DNA from: an uncultured Eubacteriales bacterium
GTDB taxonomy: Bacteria; Bacillota; Clostridia; Oscillospirales; Oscillospiraceae
Direction: 5' to 3'
Assembly: GCA_900550585.1 (NCBI GenBank)
Contig: URST01000013.1
Coordinates: 1 to 38,040, forward strand
Length of the DNA stretch: 38,040 bases
Shown: in pieces, positions 7,837 to 16,187 of the stretch
Layout: each line of letters begins with the position of its first letter
How positions within the stretch are numbered: position 1 is the first letter of the stretch
Made by a program: the position numbers and the translations under genes
The notes under the pieces: generated by a model
Database searches by the model: none
What the model was told of the DNA's origin: nothing
Seen by the model: the letters and a program-made list of their open reading frames with translations, nothing else

Positions 7837-8445
7837 ATGCAATACGACAAGGATCTTGTGGCCCACAAGCTGCGGCGCTGGGACAAATTCATCACCGACT
7901 ATCACCTGCCGGAGTGGAACGCCATCCCGGATCTGGGTCTTTATATGGATCAGGTCATCGTGCTTCTGGAGCAGTATCTCAGCTTCATCCCCGCCCCGGC
8001 GGGAACAAAGGAGCGCTTTGTGACCTCCTCCACCATCAACAACTATGTGCGGCTGAAGATCATGCCGGCACCGGTGAAGCGCAAGTACCACCGGGTGCAC
8101 ATCGCCTACCTCATCATGATCCTGACCATGAAGCAGAGTCTCAGCATCAGCGACGTGCAGAAGGTCATCCCGCCGGACAGCAGCGAGGAGGAGGTGCGGG
8201 CGGTCTACGAGGACTATTCTGAGAAGTTCCGGCGGCTGGCACTGTTTTTCAACCAGCAGGTGCAGACCGGTGCGGAGGGCATCCGCACACCGGGGCAGGG
8301 CGGCGACAACGCCGTGGAGCTGCTGGTCATCGAAAGCGCGCTGATCGCGGGTTTCTCCAAGATCCTGGCAGAGAAGCTCATCCGCCTGTGCGGCGCCGAC
8401 ACGGAGGACGTGCTGGCGGCCGAAAACGAAACGGCGCAGCCGTGA
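7837..8445 (+). CDS. DUF1836 domain-containing protein
   Basis: I start this 202-residue protein at ATG 7837, preceded by AGGGGG at 7824-7829. The frame opens further upstream, but that would cover the promoter. The core (residues about 45-120) contains the segment FVTSSTINNYVRLKIMPAP followed by K-Y-x-R-x-H-I-A-Y-L, the signature I associate with DUF1836 proteins, which resemble MerR-like winged helix regulators. This makes a transcription factor plausible, possibly acting on its own divergent promoter region. The C-terminal part is helical with no recognised motif. No ligand or target is known to me. Confidence 0.75.
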   Translation: MQYDKDLVAHKLRRWDKFITDYHLPEWNAIPDLGLYMDQVIVLLEQYLSFIPAPAGTKERFVTSSTINNYVRLKIMPAPVKRKYHRVHIAYLIMILTMKQSLSISDVQKVIPPDSSEEEVRAVYEDYSEKFRRLALFFNQQVQTGAEGIRTPGQGGDNAVELLVIESALIAGFSKILAEKLIRLCGADTEDVLAAENETAQP

Positions 8446-8458
8446 TCCCGTCATACGG

Positions 8459-8486
8459 AAAAGAGAGGGGCCAGCCCCTCTCTTTT
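8459..8486 (+). terminator. Intrinsic terminator after the DUF1836 gene
   Basis: A perfect 13-bp stem AAAAGAGAGGGGC / GCCCCTCTCTTTT with a 2-base loop drawn here (a real loop would open one more pair). The right arm ends in TTTT and a second T run follows at 8490-8495. Confidence 0.88.
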
Positions 8487-8623
8487 GCTGTTTTTCCGTC
8501 CGTTAGCCGCCGATGTGCAGCCTGCGGCAAAGCCGCTCCTCCCAGCGGGCAAAGCGCCGGGCAACCGCCGGCCGGGCAGCGTCCCAATCCGCCATGTGTC
8601 CCGCCTTCTCGCCGTCCTGTACC

Positions 8624-8646
8624 TGTCAAAAAGTCACCTTTTGACA
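8624..8646. promoter_or_regulatory. Dyad element 1, possible operator
   Basis: TGTCAAAA and TTTTGACA flank a short centre, giving a near-perfect palindrome of 23 bases. The same half-sites recur in opposite orientation at 8761-8784. Confidence 0.5.
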
Positions 8647-8714
8647 GAGAAAGGTCGGGTTGGAAATACTGGGCATTTTCGCCGAATGCAGTGGTGAAAT
8701 TTCCGCACTGTCTA

Positions 8715-8761
8715 TTGCAAATGTGAAGAATGTATGATATTCTTTTATAGTCGGTTATACT
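8715..8761 (+). promoter_or_regulatory. Promoter-like boxes before the glycan locus
   Basis: TTGCAA at 8715-8720 with TATTCT at 8738-8743 (17-base spacer) is one candidate. A strong -10-like TATACT at 8756-8761 lacks a good -35 box but directly abuts the second dyad. Neither is convincing alone; a regulated, activator-dependent promoter would fit. Confidence 0.35.
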
Positions 8762-8784
8762 GTCAAAAGGTGTACTTTTTGGCA
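8761..8784. promoter_or_regulatory. Dyad element 2, possible operator
   Basis: TGTCAAAAGG and CTTTTTGGCA form an imperfect palindrome that closely matches the reverse complement of element 1. It overlaps the last base of a TATACT box by its first T, a typical position for a repressor site. Confidence 0.5.
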
Positions 8785-8826
8785 ATATGTAACCGCAAAA
8801 AACATCAGGAAAGGGATGGCCGCCCA

Positions 8827-9843
8827 TTGACCCCGGAAGCAGTGACATTCAGCGTGATCGTCCCCGTTTTCAACGTGGAGCCATATCTCTCCGCCTGTCT
8901 GGAAAGCGCCCTGCCGGCACTGACGGCGGCGGACGAGGTCATCCTCTCGCTGGGCGAGTCCTCCGACGGGAGCACCGCCATCGCGGAGCACTACGTCCGC
9001 CGGCACGCCAATATCCGCCTGCTGCGGCAGGACGGCAGGGGCCTGTCCAACGCCCGCAACTGTGCGGTGCGGGAGGCCCGGGGCACCTACCTCGTATACA
9101 TCGACAGCGACGATCTGGTGGATACGGCGCTGTTCACCCGCGCGCTGCGGCGCATCCGGGAGGACACCGCCCCCCGGGACTTGTACGTTTTCGACTTCTA
9201 CCACGACAATCGCCGCACAGGGCAGCTGGAGCCGTGGTTCCAGATCGGCGAGGGCTGTGATTTTCAGGGCGTGGAGCACATCGGAAAAATGCTGCGGCAG
9301 CACAAATGCTTCTGGAACGTATGGCGGTATATCTACCGCCGCGACTTTCTGACGCGCAGCGGCATCACGTTTCTGGAAAACCGGATGAGCGAGGATGTGG
9401 ATTACACCGCCAGCGTCCTGCTGGCCCGGCCGGACACCGCTTTTTACCACGACCCGTACTACCTTTACGCCGTGGGGCGCGGCACATCCCTGATGGACAG
9501 GCCCACCCTGCGCCGTCTGGAGGATACCGTGTTCGTGCTGGAGCGCTCCATCCGGCGGCTGCGAGAGGCGGCGCTGCCCTATTCGGACTGCGTGACGGCG
9601 CAGTTCCAGTTTGAATATGTTCTCAATATGGCGCAGATCTACGAGATACCGGCGGCGGACAGAGCGGCGGGACGACAGCTTTTTGCTGATGCCCGGAACG
9701 TTCTTGCCGGGGGAAGTGACCGGTATATCTGCCTTCTGCGCCTTTTGCTGCGGCTCATCGGCCTGCCGGCCACAGCCTATCTCCTGCACACGGCCAAAAG
9801 TATCCGGCACAGACTACAAGTAAAAAAGGGGAAAACCACATGA
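8827..9843 (+). CDS. Family 2 glycosyltransferase
   Basis: A 338-residue GT-A fold enzyme. The N-terminal FSVIVPVFNVEPYLSACLES is the GT2 nucleotide-binding start, and the metal-binding DSDD lies at residues 93-96. A downstream acidic pair, SEDVDY, is the usual catalytic-base region. No membrane span is evident, so it acts at the inner face of the membrane on a lipid-linked acceptor. The TTG start at 8827 follows AGGAAAGGG (8807-8815). A longer open frame exists upstream but would run through the dyad element. It is the first gene of the glycan locus, and its stop overlaps the heptose kinase start (ATGA). Donor sugar is unknown; heptose is possible given the neighbours. Confidence 0.88.
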   Translation: MTPEAVTFSVIVPVFNVEPYLSACLESALPALTAADEVILSLGESSDGSTAIAEHYVRRHANIRLLRQDGRGLSNARNCAVREARGTYLVYIDSDDLVDTALFTRALRRIREDTAPRDLYVFDFYHDNRRTGQLEPWFQIGEGCDFQGVEHIGKMLRQHKCFWNVWRYIYRRDFLTRSGITFLENRMSEDVDYTASVLLARPDTAFYHDPYYLYAVGRGTSLMDRPTLRRLEDTVFVLERSIRRLREAALPYSDCVTAQFQFEYVLNMAQIYEIPAADRAAGRQLFADARNVLAGGSDRYICLLRLLLRLIGLPATAYLLHTAKSIRHRLQVKKGKTT

Positions 9844-10826
9844 TCATGACAAAAACGCCCTTCCGCATCAGCTTTGCCGGCGGCGGAAGTGACCTGGCAG
9901 ATTTTTACGAGCAGTACGGCGGCTGCGTGCTGAGCACCTCCATCAACCGCTACTGCTACATCTCCATCCATCCGTACTTCGACGAAAACAAGACGCTGCT
10001 GAAGTACTCGGAAAACGAGCTGGTCAGCGATCTGTCCGAGATCCGGCACCGTATCTTCAACTGTGTGCTGAACGAGCGGAAGCTCCACGGCGTGGAGATC
10101 GTCTCCACGGCGGATGTGCCCGGCGGCACGGGTCTCGGCTCCTCCAGCACGTTCACGGTGGGCCTCATCAACACACTGAACTGCTACCAAGGCAAGTACA
10201 TGTCCAAGGGCGAGATTGCGGAGCGGGCCTGCCGCGTCGAGATCGAAAAGCTGGGCAGCCCCATCGGCAAGCAGGACCAGTACGCGGCAGCCTACGGCGG
10301 CCTGAATTTCATCCGTTTCCACCAGGACGGCACGGTATCCGTGGCCCCGCTCATGATGAAGCCGGAGACGTACCGCCGTCTCCAGCAGAACCTGATGATG
10401 TTCTATACCGGCGATGTCCGCTCGGCCAACGCCATCCTGTCGGAGCAGAAGAAAAACATGAGCTCCTCGGACAAGACCGCCAACCTGCGGCAGATGTGCG
10501 CGCTGGCGGAGGATATGCGCACGGCGCTGGAGCGGGATGACATCTCCGGCTTCGGCGACCTGCTGAACGAGGGCTGGAAGCTGAAGCGGACGCTGGCCAG
10601 CGGCATCTCCAACCCGGCCATTGACGAGGCCTATGAGACGGCCATGGCCAACGGCGCGCTGGGCGGCAAGCTGCTGGGCGCCGGCGGCGGCGGGTTCCTG
10701 CTGTTCTACTGCGAGCCGGACAAGCAGGAGCGCCTGCGCGTGGCCCTGCGCAAGAAGGAATTCCCCTTCTCCTTCGAGAAGGACGGCACCTCTGTGGCCT
10801 ATATCGGCGACAAATACTGGGATTAA
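9840..10826 (+). CDS. hddA: D-glycero-alpha-D-manno-heptose 7-phosphate kinase (HddA-like GHMP kinase)
   Basis: A 328-residue GHMP-superfamily kinase. The N-terminal KTPFRISFAGGGSDL is typical of the HddA group. The ATP loop PGGTGLGSSS is at residues 94-103, and the C-terminal GGKLLGAGGGGFLLFY is the third GHMP motif. HddA phosphorylates D-glycero-D-manno-heptose 7-phosphate at O1 to the alpha-1,7-bisphosphate, the entry to the GDP-heptose branch. The assignment is supported by GmhA and a fused HddC-GmhB immediately downstream. The start overlaps the preceding stop; an in-frame ATG at 9846 is an alternative start. Fucokinase-like GHMP enzymes are related, but context makes heptose more likely. 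Confidence 0.88.
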   Translation: MIMTKTPFRISFAGGGSDLADFYEQYGGCVLSTSINRYCYISIHPYFDENKTLLKYSENELVSDLSEIRHRIFNCVLNERKLHGVEIVSTADVPGGTGLGSSSTFTVGLINTLNCYQGKYMSKGEIAERACRVEIEKLGSPIGKQDQYAAAYGGLNFIRFHQDGTVSVAPLMMKPETYRRLQQNLMMFYTGDVRSANAILSEQKKNMSSSDKTANLRQMCALAEDMRTALERDDISGFGDLLNEGWKLKRTLASGISNPAIDEAYETAMANGALGGKLLGAGGGGFLLFYCEPDKQERLRVALRKKEFPFSFEKDGTSVAYIGDKYWD

Positions 10827-10838
10827 AGGAGAAAGAGC

Positions 10839-11771
10839 ATGAAAGCACTGGTAGCCGGCGGCGCCGGATTCATCGGCAGCCACCTCATCGACGCCCTCCT
10901 GGCCGAGGGCCACGACGTTGTCTGCGTGGACAACTATTTCATCGGCACAAAGGCCAACATCGCCCATCTGCAGGGCAACCCGCACTTCAAGCTGTATGAG
11001 CAGGATCTGGCGGACTTCGCCGCCGTCAACGATATCTTCCGGGCCGAGCAGGTGGATTATGTGTTCCATCTGGCCGCCAATTCCGACATCCAGGCCAGCG
11101 CCAACGACCCGGCCATCGAATACCACAACACCTACTCCACCACGTTCTCGCTGCTGGAGGCCATGCGGCTCAACGGCGTGAAAAAGCTGTTCTTCGCGTC
11201 CACCTCCGCCGTTTACGGCGAGCAGATGGGCCGCGAGGTGTCGGAGGATGCCGTGGCGCTGCGCCCCATCTCCTACTACGGCGGCTGCAAGCTGGGCTCC
11301 GAGGCCGCTATCTCCGCCTACGCCTATATGAACGATCTGGAGGTGCTGGTGTTCCGGTTCCCCAACGTGATCGGCCCCCGGCTGACCCACGGCGTCATCT
11401 TCGACTTCGTCAAGCGGCTGAAGGCTGACCCCTCCCACCTGCGGATCCTGGGCGACGGCACCCAGACCAAGCCGTATATCTATGTGCTGGATCTGGTGGA
11501 CGCCATCATGCACTTCAAGGATGCGGGCAAGGGCGTGACGCTGTACAACGTGGGCGTGGAGACCCAGTCCTCCGTCAAGCGCATCGCGGAAATCGTCTGC
11601 GAGAAGATGGGCCTGACCGGCATCCCCTTCGAGTATACCGGCGGACGGGGCGGCTGGAAGGGCGATGTCCCCGTGTTCGCCTACAATCTGGATAAGATCC
11701 ACGCCGCCGGCTGGAGCACCTCCATGACCAGCGACGAGGCGGTTGCCAAGACGGTGGAGGCCGTTCTGTGA
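10839..11771 (+). CDS. NAD-dependent epimerase/dehydratase (extended SDR)
   Basis: A 310-residue extended short-chain dehydrogenase. The Rossmann loop GGAGFIGS is at residues 7-14 and the catalytic Tyr-x-x-x-Lys is Y147GGCK151. The start of the active-site strand, FFASTSAVYG, carries the conserved Ser-Ala-Val-Tyr-Gly. It resembles UDP-glucose 4-epimerase-like enzymes. Lying between hddA and hddC-gmhB, it may act on the nucleotide heptose (4- or 6-position), which is inference; a UDP-hexose is equally possible. An AAAGGAG site precedes ATG 10839. Its stop overlaps the ATG of the next gene (TGATG). Confidence 0.85.
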   Translation: MKALVAGGAGFIGSHLIDALLAEGHDVVCVDNYFIGTKANIAHLQGNPHFKLYEQDLADFAAVNDIFRAEQVDYVFHLAANSDIQASANDPAIEYHNTYSTTFSLLEAMRLNGVKKLFFASTSAVYGEQMGREVSEDAVALRPISYYGGCKLGSEAAISAYAYMNDLEVLVFRFPNVIGPRLTHGVIFDFVKRLKADPSHLRILGDGTQTKPYIYVLDLVDAIMHFKDAGKGVTLYNVGVETQSSVKRIAEIVCEKMGLTGIPFEYTGGRGGWKGDVPVFAYNLDKIHAAGWSTSMTSDEAVAKTVEAVL

Positions 11772-13069
11772 TGCAGGCGGTCATCATGGCCGGCGGCAAG
11801 GGCACCCGCCTGCGCGCCATCACCAACGACGAGATCCCCAAGCCCATGGCGCCCATCGCCGGCAAGCCCATCCTGCAGTGGCAGATCGAGTGCCTGCGGC
11901 GCAGCGGTGTAACGGACATCCTCCTCATCACCGGCTACCTGGGTGAGAAGATCGAGGCCTTTTTCGGCGACGGCGCCGCTTTCGGCGTCCGCATCGGCTA
12001 CTACCGGGAGGAGCAGCCTCTCGGCACCGCCGGCGCGCTGGCGGAGATCGCCGGTCGGCTGGAGGAGGACTTCCTGCTGGTGTTCGGCGACACCATTTTC
12101 GACATCAGCATCCCCCGGATGCTGGCGTTCCACCGGGAGAAGCAGGCGGAGGCCACGCTGTTCGTCCACCCCAACTCCCATCCCTTCGACTCGGACATCG
12201 TCCTGCGGGACGAGGACCAGCGGGTATGCGGTTTCCTGCCCAAAACGGAGGAGCGGACGGACTGGTACGACAACTGCGTCAACGCCGGCTTCTATATGGT
12301 GAACAGGCGGCTGTGCAGCCGCATTCCCCGCGGCGAAAAGACCGACCTTGAAAAGCAGGTGCTCTGGCCGCTAGCCCGGCAGGGCGGCGCCGTGTACGCC
12401 TATATGTCCCCGGAGTACATCAAGGACGTGGGCACGCCGGAGCGCATCGCCGCTGCCGCCGCAGAGCTGGAGACTGGCGTGGTGTCGGCCCGCAACCTGG
12501 AGAAAAAGCAGAAGTGCGTTTTCCTGGACCGGGACGGCACGGTAAACCGCTATCGCGGCCTGATCTCCAGCCCGGAGCAGCTGGAGCTGGAGCCCTGTGC
12601 GGCAGAGGCCATCCGCCTGCTGAACCGCTCCGGCTATCTGGCCATCGTGGCCACCAACCAGCCGGTGGTGGCCCGCGGCATGTGCGGTATGGCGGATGTG
12701 GAGGAGATCCACCGCAAGCTCGCCACCCTGCTGGGACAGGAGGGCGCGTATCTGGACGGCATCGTGTTCTGCCCCCATCACCCCGACAAGGGCTATCCGG
12801 AGGAGAACCCCGCCTACAAGATCCCCTGCCGCTGCCGCAAGCCGGACACCGGTATGCTCACCGCCTGCGCGGAGGCGTACAACATCGACCTGGCGCAGTC
12901 GTGGATGGTGGGCGACACCACCGTGGATATACAGACCGGCCTCAACGCCGGCACCCATACAGCCCTCGTCCTCACGGGCGAGGCCGGAAAAGACGGGAAA
13001 TATGACGTGCAGCCCCAGCGCACCGGCGCAGATCTGCTGGACGTCGTGAAACAGATCATCGGAGGTTGA
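11771..13069 (+). CDS. hddC: Fused GDP-heptose pyrophosphorylase and heptose bisphosphate phosphatase (HddC-GmhB)
   Basis: A 432-residue two-domain protein. Residues 1 to about 235 form a sugar-1-phosphate nucleotidyltransferase with AVIMAGGKGTRL, the KPM motif, the metal Asp in VFGDTIFD, and NAGFYM. Residues about 248-432 form a HAD phosphatase with the nucleophile/acid pair Asp253 and Asp255 in FLDRDGTVN, ATNQPVVARG, and the GmhB-type zinc loop Cys-x-His-x-His followed by Cys-Arg-Cys (about residues 334-357), then WMVGDTTVDI. Family knowledge: GmhB removes the C7 phosphate of heptose 1,7-bisphosphate and HddC makes GDP-heptose, so the fusion joins consecutive steps. I choose ATG 11771 over GTG 11768, with GGTGGAGG (11753-11760) as ribosome binding site. 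CDP- or ADP-heptose specificity is not excluded. Confidence 0.88.
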   Translation: MQAVIMAGGKGTRLRAITNDEIPKPMAPIAGKPILQWQIECLRRSGVTDILLITGYLGEKIEAFFGDGAAFGVRIGYYREEQPLGTAGALAEIAGRLEEDFLLVFGDTIFDISIPRMLAFHREKQAEATLFVHPNSHPFDSDIVLRDEDQRVCGFLPKTEERTDWYDNCVNAGFYMVNRRLCSRIPRGEKTDLEKQVLWPLARQGGAVYAYMSPEYIKDVGTPERIAAAAAELETGVVSARNLEKKQKCVFLDRDGTVNRYRGLISSPEQLELEPCAAEAIRLLNRSGYLAIVATNQPVVARGMCGMADVEEIHRKLATLLGQEGAYLDGIVFCPHHPDKGYPEENPAYKIPCRCRKPDTGMLTACAEAYNIDLAQSWMVGDTTVDIQTGLNAGTHTALVLTGEAGKDGKYDVQPQRTGADLLDVVKQIIGG

Positions 13070-13071
13070 TT

Positions 13072-13659
13072 ATGGACTATACAAAGGACATTCGCGAGTA
13101 CATCGCGCTGGAGCAGCAGATCCTGGGGCAGCTGGACGTGGACGCCATCAACGAGTGCCTGAACTTTCTGGACGAGACGCGGCTGAAGAAGGGACGCATC
13201 TATATCTGCGGCAACGGCGGCAGCGCCGCCACTGCCTCCCACTTCCAGAACGACTTCAACAAGGGCGTTTCCGAGTACATCGAGGTGCCGTTCCGGTTCC
13301 ACTGCCTCAACGACAACGTGGCCACCATGCTGGCCATTGCCAACGACATTGGCTATGAGGAGGTATTCCGCTTCCAGCTCCGGGGCAATCTGGAGCCCAA
13401 CGACGTGCTGGTGGCCATTTCCGGCAGCGGCAACTCCAAAAACGTGCTCAACGCCGTGGAATACGCCAAGGCTCAGGGCTGCAAGGTCATCGGCATCACC
13501 GGCTATACCGGCGGCAAGCTCAAGGAGCTGTGCGACATCTCGCTGCACGCGCCGGTGATGAGCATGCAGGTCACCGAGGACATCCACATGATCTTCGACC
13601 ACCTGATGATGAGCATGTTCTACAAGTATCTGTGTGGAAAGGATCATCTGAAAAAGTAA
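13072..13659 (+). CDS. gmhA: Sedoheptulose 7-phosphate isomerase (GmhA)
   Basis: A 195-residue SIS-domain isomerase converting sedoheptulose 7-phosphate to D-glycero-D-manno-heptose 7-phosphate, the first step of heptose activation. The phosphate-binding segments are ICGNGGSAATASHFQNDF (residues 45-62) and SGSGNSKNV (117-125). The C-terminal helix with TEDIHMIFDHLMMS carries the expected histidines of the GmhA active site. The start is ATG 13072, six bases after GGAGG and two bases after the preceding stop. With the preceding genes, this completes the GDP-D-glycero-alpha-D-manno-heptose pathway in four activities. Confidence 0.92.
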   Translation: MDYTKDIREYIALEQQILGQLDVDAINECLNFLDETRLKKGRIYICGNGGSAATASHFQNDFNKGVSEYIEVPFRFHCLNDNVATMLAIANDIGYEEVFRFQLRGNLEPNDVLVAISGSGNSKNVLNAVEYAKAQGCKVIGITGYTGGKLKELCDISLHAPVMSMQVTEDIHMIFDHLMMSMFYKYLCGKDHLKK

Positions 13660-13696
13660 CGCACTGCCACAAAAAAAGTTAGTAAGGGGTTTCTGT

Positions 13697-15169
13697 ATGT
13701 CTGGAGAGAAAAACATCGCGGCGCGCTGCCGTGAGAGGTGGGACCGTTTTCTTGTAAACAACCCCACCCCCGGCGCGCGGGTCAAAAAAATCATAAAAAA
13801 AAGTGCCCATGTGGTGACACTGCCTCTGCAATATCTGATGGTGGTGCTGCTGCGAACGGCGTACAAATACATGGACAAATCTGTGGAACACTGGACGTGG
13901 GAACGTTTCAAACGCGTCGAGAAAAAGCTTTCCGACAATTCCCGCACCAACCGGTATCTGACGGAACTGCTGGCGAAGGCAAACCGCATTCCCTATCACG
14001 ACGGTGAGAAGATCCGGCTGGTCTACCTGTTCCAGATTCCCTCCTGCTGGCCCTCCTTCCAGAGCGTCTGGGAGATTTTGAAGGATGACGAGCGATTTGA
14101 TGTCCGCTTCCTCCTGTATGACCGGGAGCAGCGGGAAAAGAACCAGATGAAGGGTGCGCGGGAATTTCTGATTGCCTCCGGTATTCCCTTTGAGGCTGCC
14201 GAGGAATTTGATTTTGAGGAATTTGAACCTCATATCATGATCTATCAGACACCGTGGGACGACTCGCACCGCCCCGACTTCCTCAAGAGCGACGCCATGA
14301 GCAGTCTGGGCATCCGCATCGCCTATGTGCCCTATGGCATCGAATACTCACAGGATGTGTGGAGCGACTACATATTCTCGAACAACAAGTTTCTGGCAAC
14401 ACCGTGGCGCGTATACACGCTCTCGCCCCAGATGAAGACCGCGCACCGGCTGAAGTCCGCACAGGGTGCCGCCCCCGTCCGGGTCACCGGCTATCCCAAA
14501 TTTGATATCATTTACAATGCGCTGCACTCCGAAGGCGATCTGCTCCCGCCGGCGCTGCGTCAGCAGGCTGCAGGACGGAAGATCGTGTTCTGGCAGATGC
14601 ACTTCCCCGCCAAGGATGGTACGCCCGATATCCCCGAAACCAGCATTTATGACTACATCCAGTTTGCAAAGTATCTCCCGGAGCTGCAGGACCGGTTCTT
14701 TGTGCTGGCCCGGCCCCATCCTAAATTTGAGGAGCAGTACGCAAAATTCGGCATGGGAGAGCAGGCCCGTGAGTTTTTCCAGCTTCTGGCTGACTGCCCT
14801 AACGTCTATATGTATGATGAGCCCAACTACATGCCCGCGCTCATTTCCGCGGACTGCATCATCGGCGACCGTTCGGCGCTGATGGTCGAGTCCTGCGTAC
14901 TGGATAAGCCCACACTGTACATGACCAATCTGTGGTACAAGGAGCGGATGCTGGACGCGGTGGCGCCTATCTTCGACAGCTACTATCAGGGCAGCGAATT
15001 TTACGACATGAAGCTCTTTCTGGACTTTGTGGTGGAAAAGGGGTTTGATTACAAGCGCGAGACACGGCGGCAGGCGGCGGCGCAGTGTGTCCCGTTCTTT
15101 GATGGGCAGTGCGGCCGCCGCATTGTGGAGGATCTTGTCAGGGGCCTGCTGTCCGAGGAGGTGAAGTGA
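13697..15169 (+). CDS. CDP-glycerol glycerophosphotransferase-like protein (TagF/TarF family)
   Basis: A 490-residue protein beginning with about 60 basic residues that include a hydrophobic stretch (VVTLPLQYLMVVLL) suited to membrane association. A GT-B-like body has LVYLFQ, YVPYGIEYS, GYPKFD and FVLARPHPKF. The RPHP element and the later ADCIIGDRSALMVESCVLDKPTLYM match the CDP-glycerol:polyol-phosphate transferase family that builds teichoic acids and similar polymers. The last motif has Asp-Arg-Ser where many members have Asp-Tyr-Ser. It would transfer a polyol phosphate from a CDP donor at the inner face of the membrane. The IspD/TarI-like gene two places downstream could supply the donor. 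Confidence 0.72.
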   Translation: MSGEKNIAARCRERWDRFLVNNPTPGARVKKIIKKSAHVVTLPLQYLMVVLLRTAYKYMDKSVEHWTWERFKRVEKKLSDNSRTNRYLTELLAKANRIPYHDGEKIRLVYLFQIPSCWPSFQSVWEILKDDERFDVRFLLYDREQREKNQMKGAREFLIASGIPFEAAEEFDFEEFEPHIMIYQTPWDDSHRPDFLKSDAMSSLGIRIAYVPYGIEYSQDVWSDYIFSNNKFLATPWRVYTLSPQMKTAHRLKSAQGAAPVRVTGYPKFDIIYNALHSEGDLLPPALRQQAAGRKIVFWQMHFPAKDGTPDIPETSIYDYIQFAKYLPELQDRFFVLARPHPKFEEQYAKFGMGEQAREFFQLLADCPNVYMYDEPNYMPALISADCIIGDRSALMVESCVLDKPTLYMTNLWYKERMLDAVAPIFDSYYQGSEFYDMKLFLDFVVEKGFDYKRETRRQAAAQCVPFFDGQCGRRIVEDLVRGLLSEEVK

Positions 15170-15170
15170 T

Positions 15171-16163
15171 ATGCCAAAGATCTCTGTCGTGATGCCGATC
15201 TACAACGGTGAGGAGTTTCTCCCGGAGGCGATGGACAGCATCCTGCAGCAAACGATGGGTGACTTCGAGTTCCTGATCGTTGAAGAATACGGCAACGGAG
15301 AAGCGTGCCACCGTTTGCTGGAGGAGTATGCCGCCCGTGATCCCCGCATACGCATCATCTCCAACAGCGGTTCACGCTTGGGCATTGCGGCTTCGCTGAA
15401 CGTGGGCCTCGATCATGCCACCGGCGAATATATCGCCCGCATGGACGGCGATGATGTCTCCGGGCCGGAGCGCTTCCGTGTGCAGGCCATGTATCTGGAC
15501 ACCTACCGCGATGTCGATATCTGCGGCGTGATCCCGTCTGTCATGAACTCCCCGGGTTGGATTCTGGAAAACTCCTCGGACCCAGAGGTTATCCGAACCT
15601 ATTATTGGTTTGGAATGCCTCTTAAGCATCCTACTGTGATGATGCGTACACAGCGGATCAATGAACTGGGGCTGCGGTATGACCCGACACTGAAGGGCGT
15701 GGAGGACTGGGATTTCTTCTTCCGCGCGAGCTTGGATATGCAGGCGACCAATATTCGTGAGCCGTCTTTGTTTCAATATCGGAGGTGGCCGGAAGCGGCG
15801 TCCACAGCTTTTGCGGAGCGCGATAAGAACATTGCGCGCCATCTAATGAAGGATTATTTCCAAAAGTATCTGGGGATCACACTGACCCCGATACAACGCG
15901 ATTTGGTGTGGGCGGTAAACAACTGGAAAAAGGGCAATTCCGCCTATCAGAAGGCGGCCCTGACCGAGCTGCAGAAATTGTTCTATACGCTGCTGGACAA
16001 CAAGACGGTACAGCAGACCTACCAGCGTGAGGCGCTGCTGGAGAGCATGCGCCGCAAATGGCGCAAGGTGTACACGCAGATCGTCAATACCAACGGCGGT
16101 GTAAAGAAAACCAGCAGTGGTGTGCACCGGCTCTACACGAACAGTGAATTTTTCAGGCCCTGA
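15171..16163 (+). CDS. Family 2 glycosyltransferase
   Basis: A 330-residue GT-A enzyme starting KISVVMPIYNGEEFLPEAMD with the metal-binding DGDD at residues 92-95 and a later EDWDFFFR, the likely catalytic-base region. The C-terminal 110 residues are basic and helical and may contact the membrane. It starts one base after the stop of the TagF-like gene, with a GAGGAGGTGA site, so the two are coupled. Donor and acceptor are unknown. Confidence 0.87.
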   Translation: MPKISVVMPIYNGEEFLPEAMDSILQQTMGDFEFLIVEEYGNGEACHRLLEEYAARDPRIRIISNSGSRLGIAASLNVGLDHATGEYIARMDGDDVSGPERFRVQAMYLDTYRDVDICGVIPSVMNSPGWILENSSDPEVIRTYYWFGMPLKHPTVMMRTQRINELGLRYDPTLKGVEDWDFFFRASLDMQATNIREPSLFQYRRWPEAASTAFAERDKNIARHLMKDYFQKYLGITLTPIQRDLVWAVNNWKKGNSAYQKAALTELQKLFYTLLDNKTVQQTYQREALLESMRRKWRKVYTQIVNTNGGVKKTSSGVHRLYTNSEFFRP

Positions 16164-16187
16164 TGGCCTGAGCGAAGGAGGAGCATT

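Larger units (their letters stand above)
8487..8826. other. Regulatory leader before the glycan locus, no gene seen
   Basis: About 340 bases without a supported gene. The left half is GC-rich with no recognisable element. The right half is AT-rich and contains two related dyad sequences (8624-8646 and 8761-8784) and weak promoter-like boxes between and at the second dyad. A minus-strand open frame crosses this region but has no ribosome binding site and unlikely composition. Confidence 0.6.

Noticed and set aside
8378..8848. Minus-strand open frame in the leader before the glycan locus
   Set aside because: Overlaps the terminator, the end of the DUF1836 gene and both dyads. No ribosome binding site and no recognisable motif.
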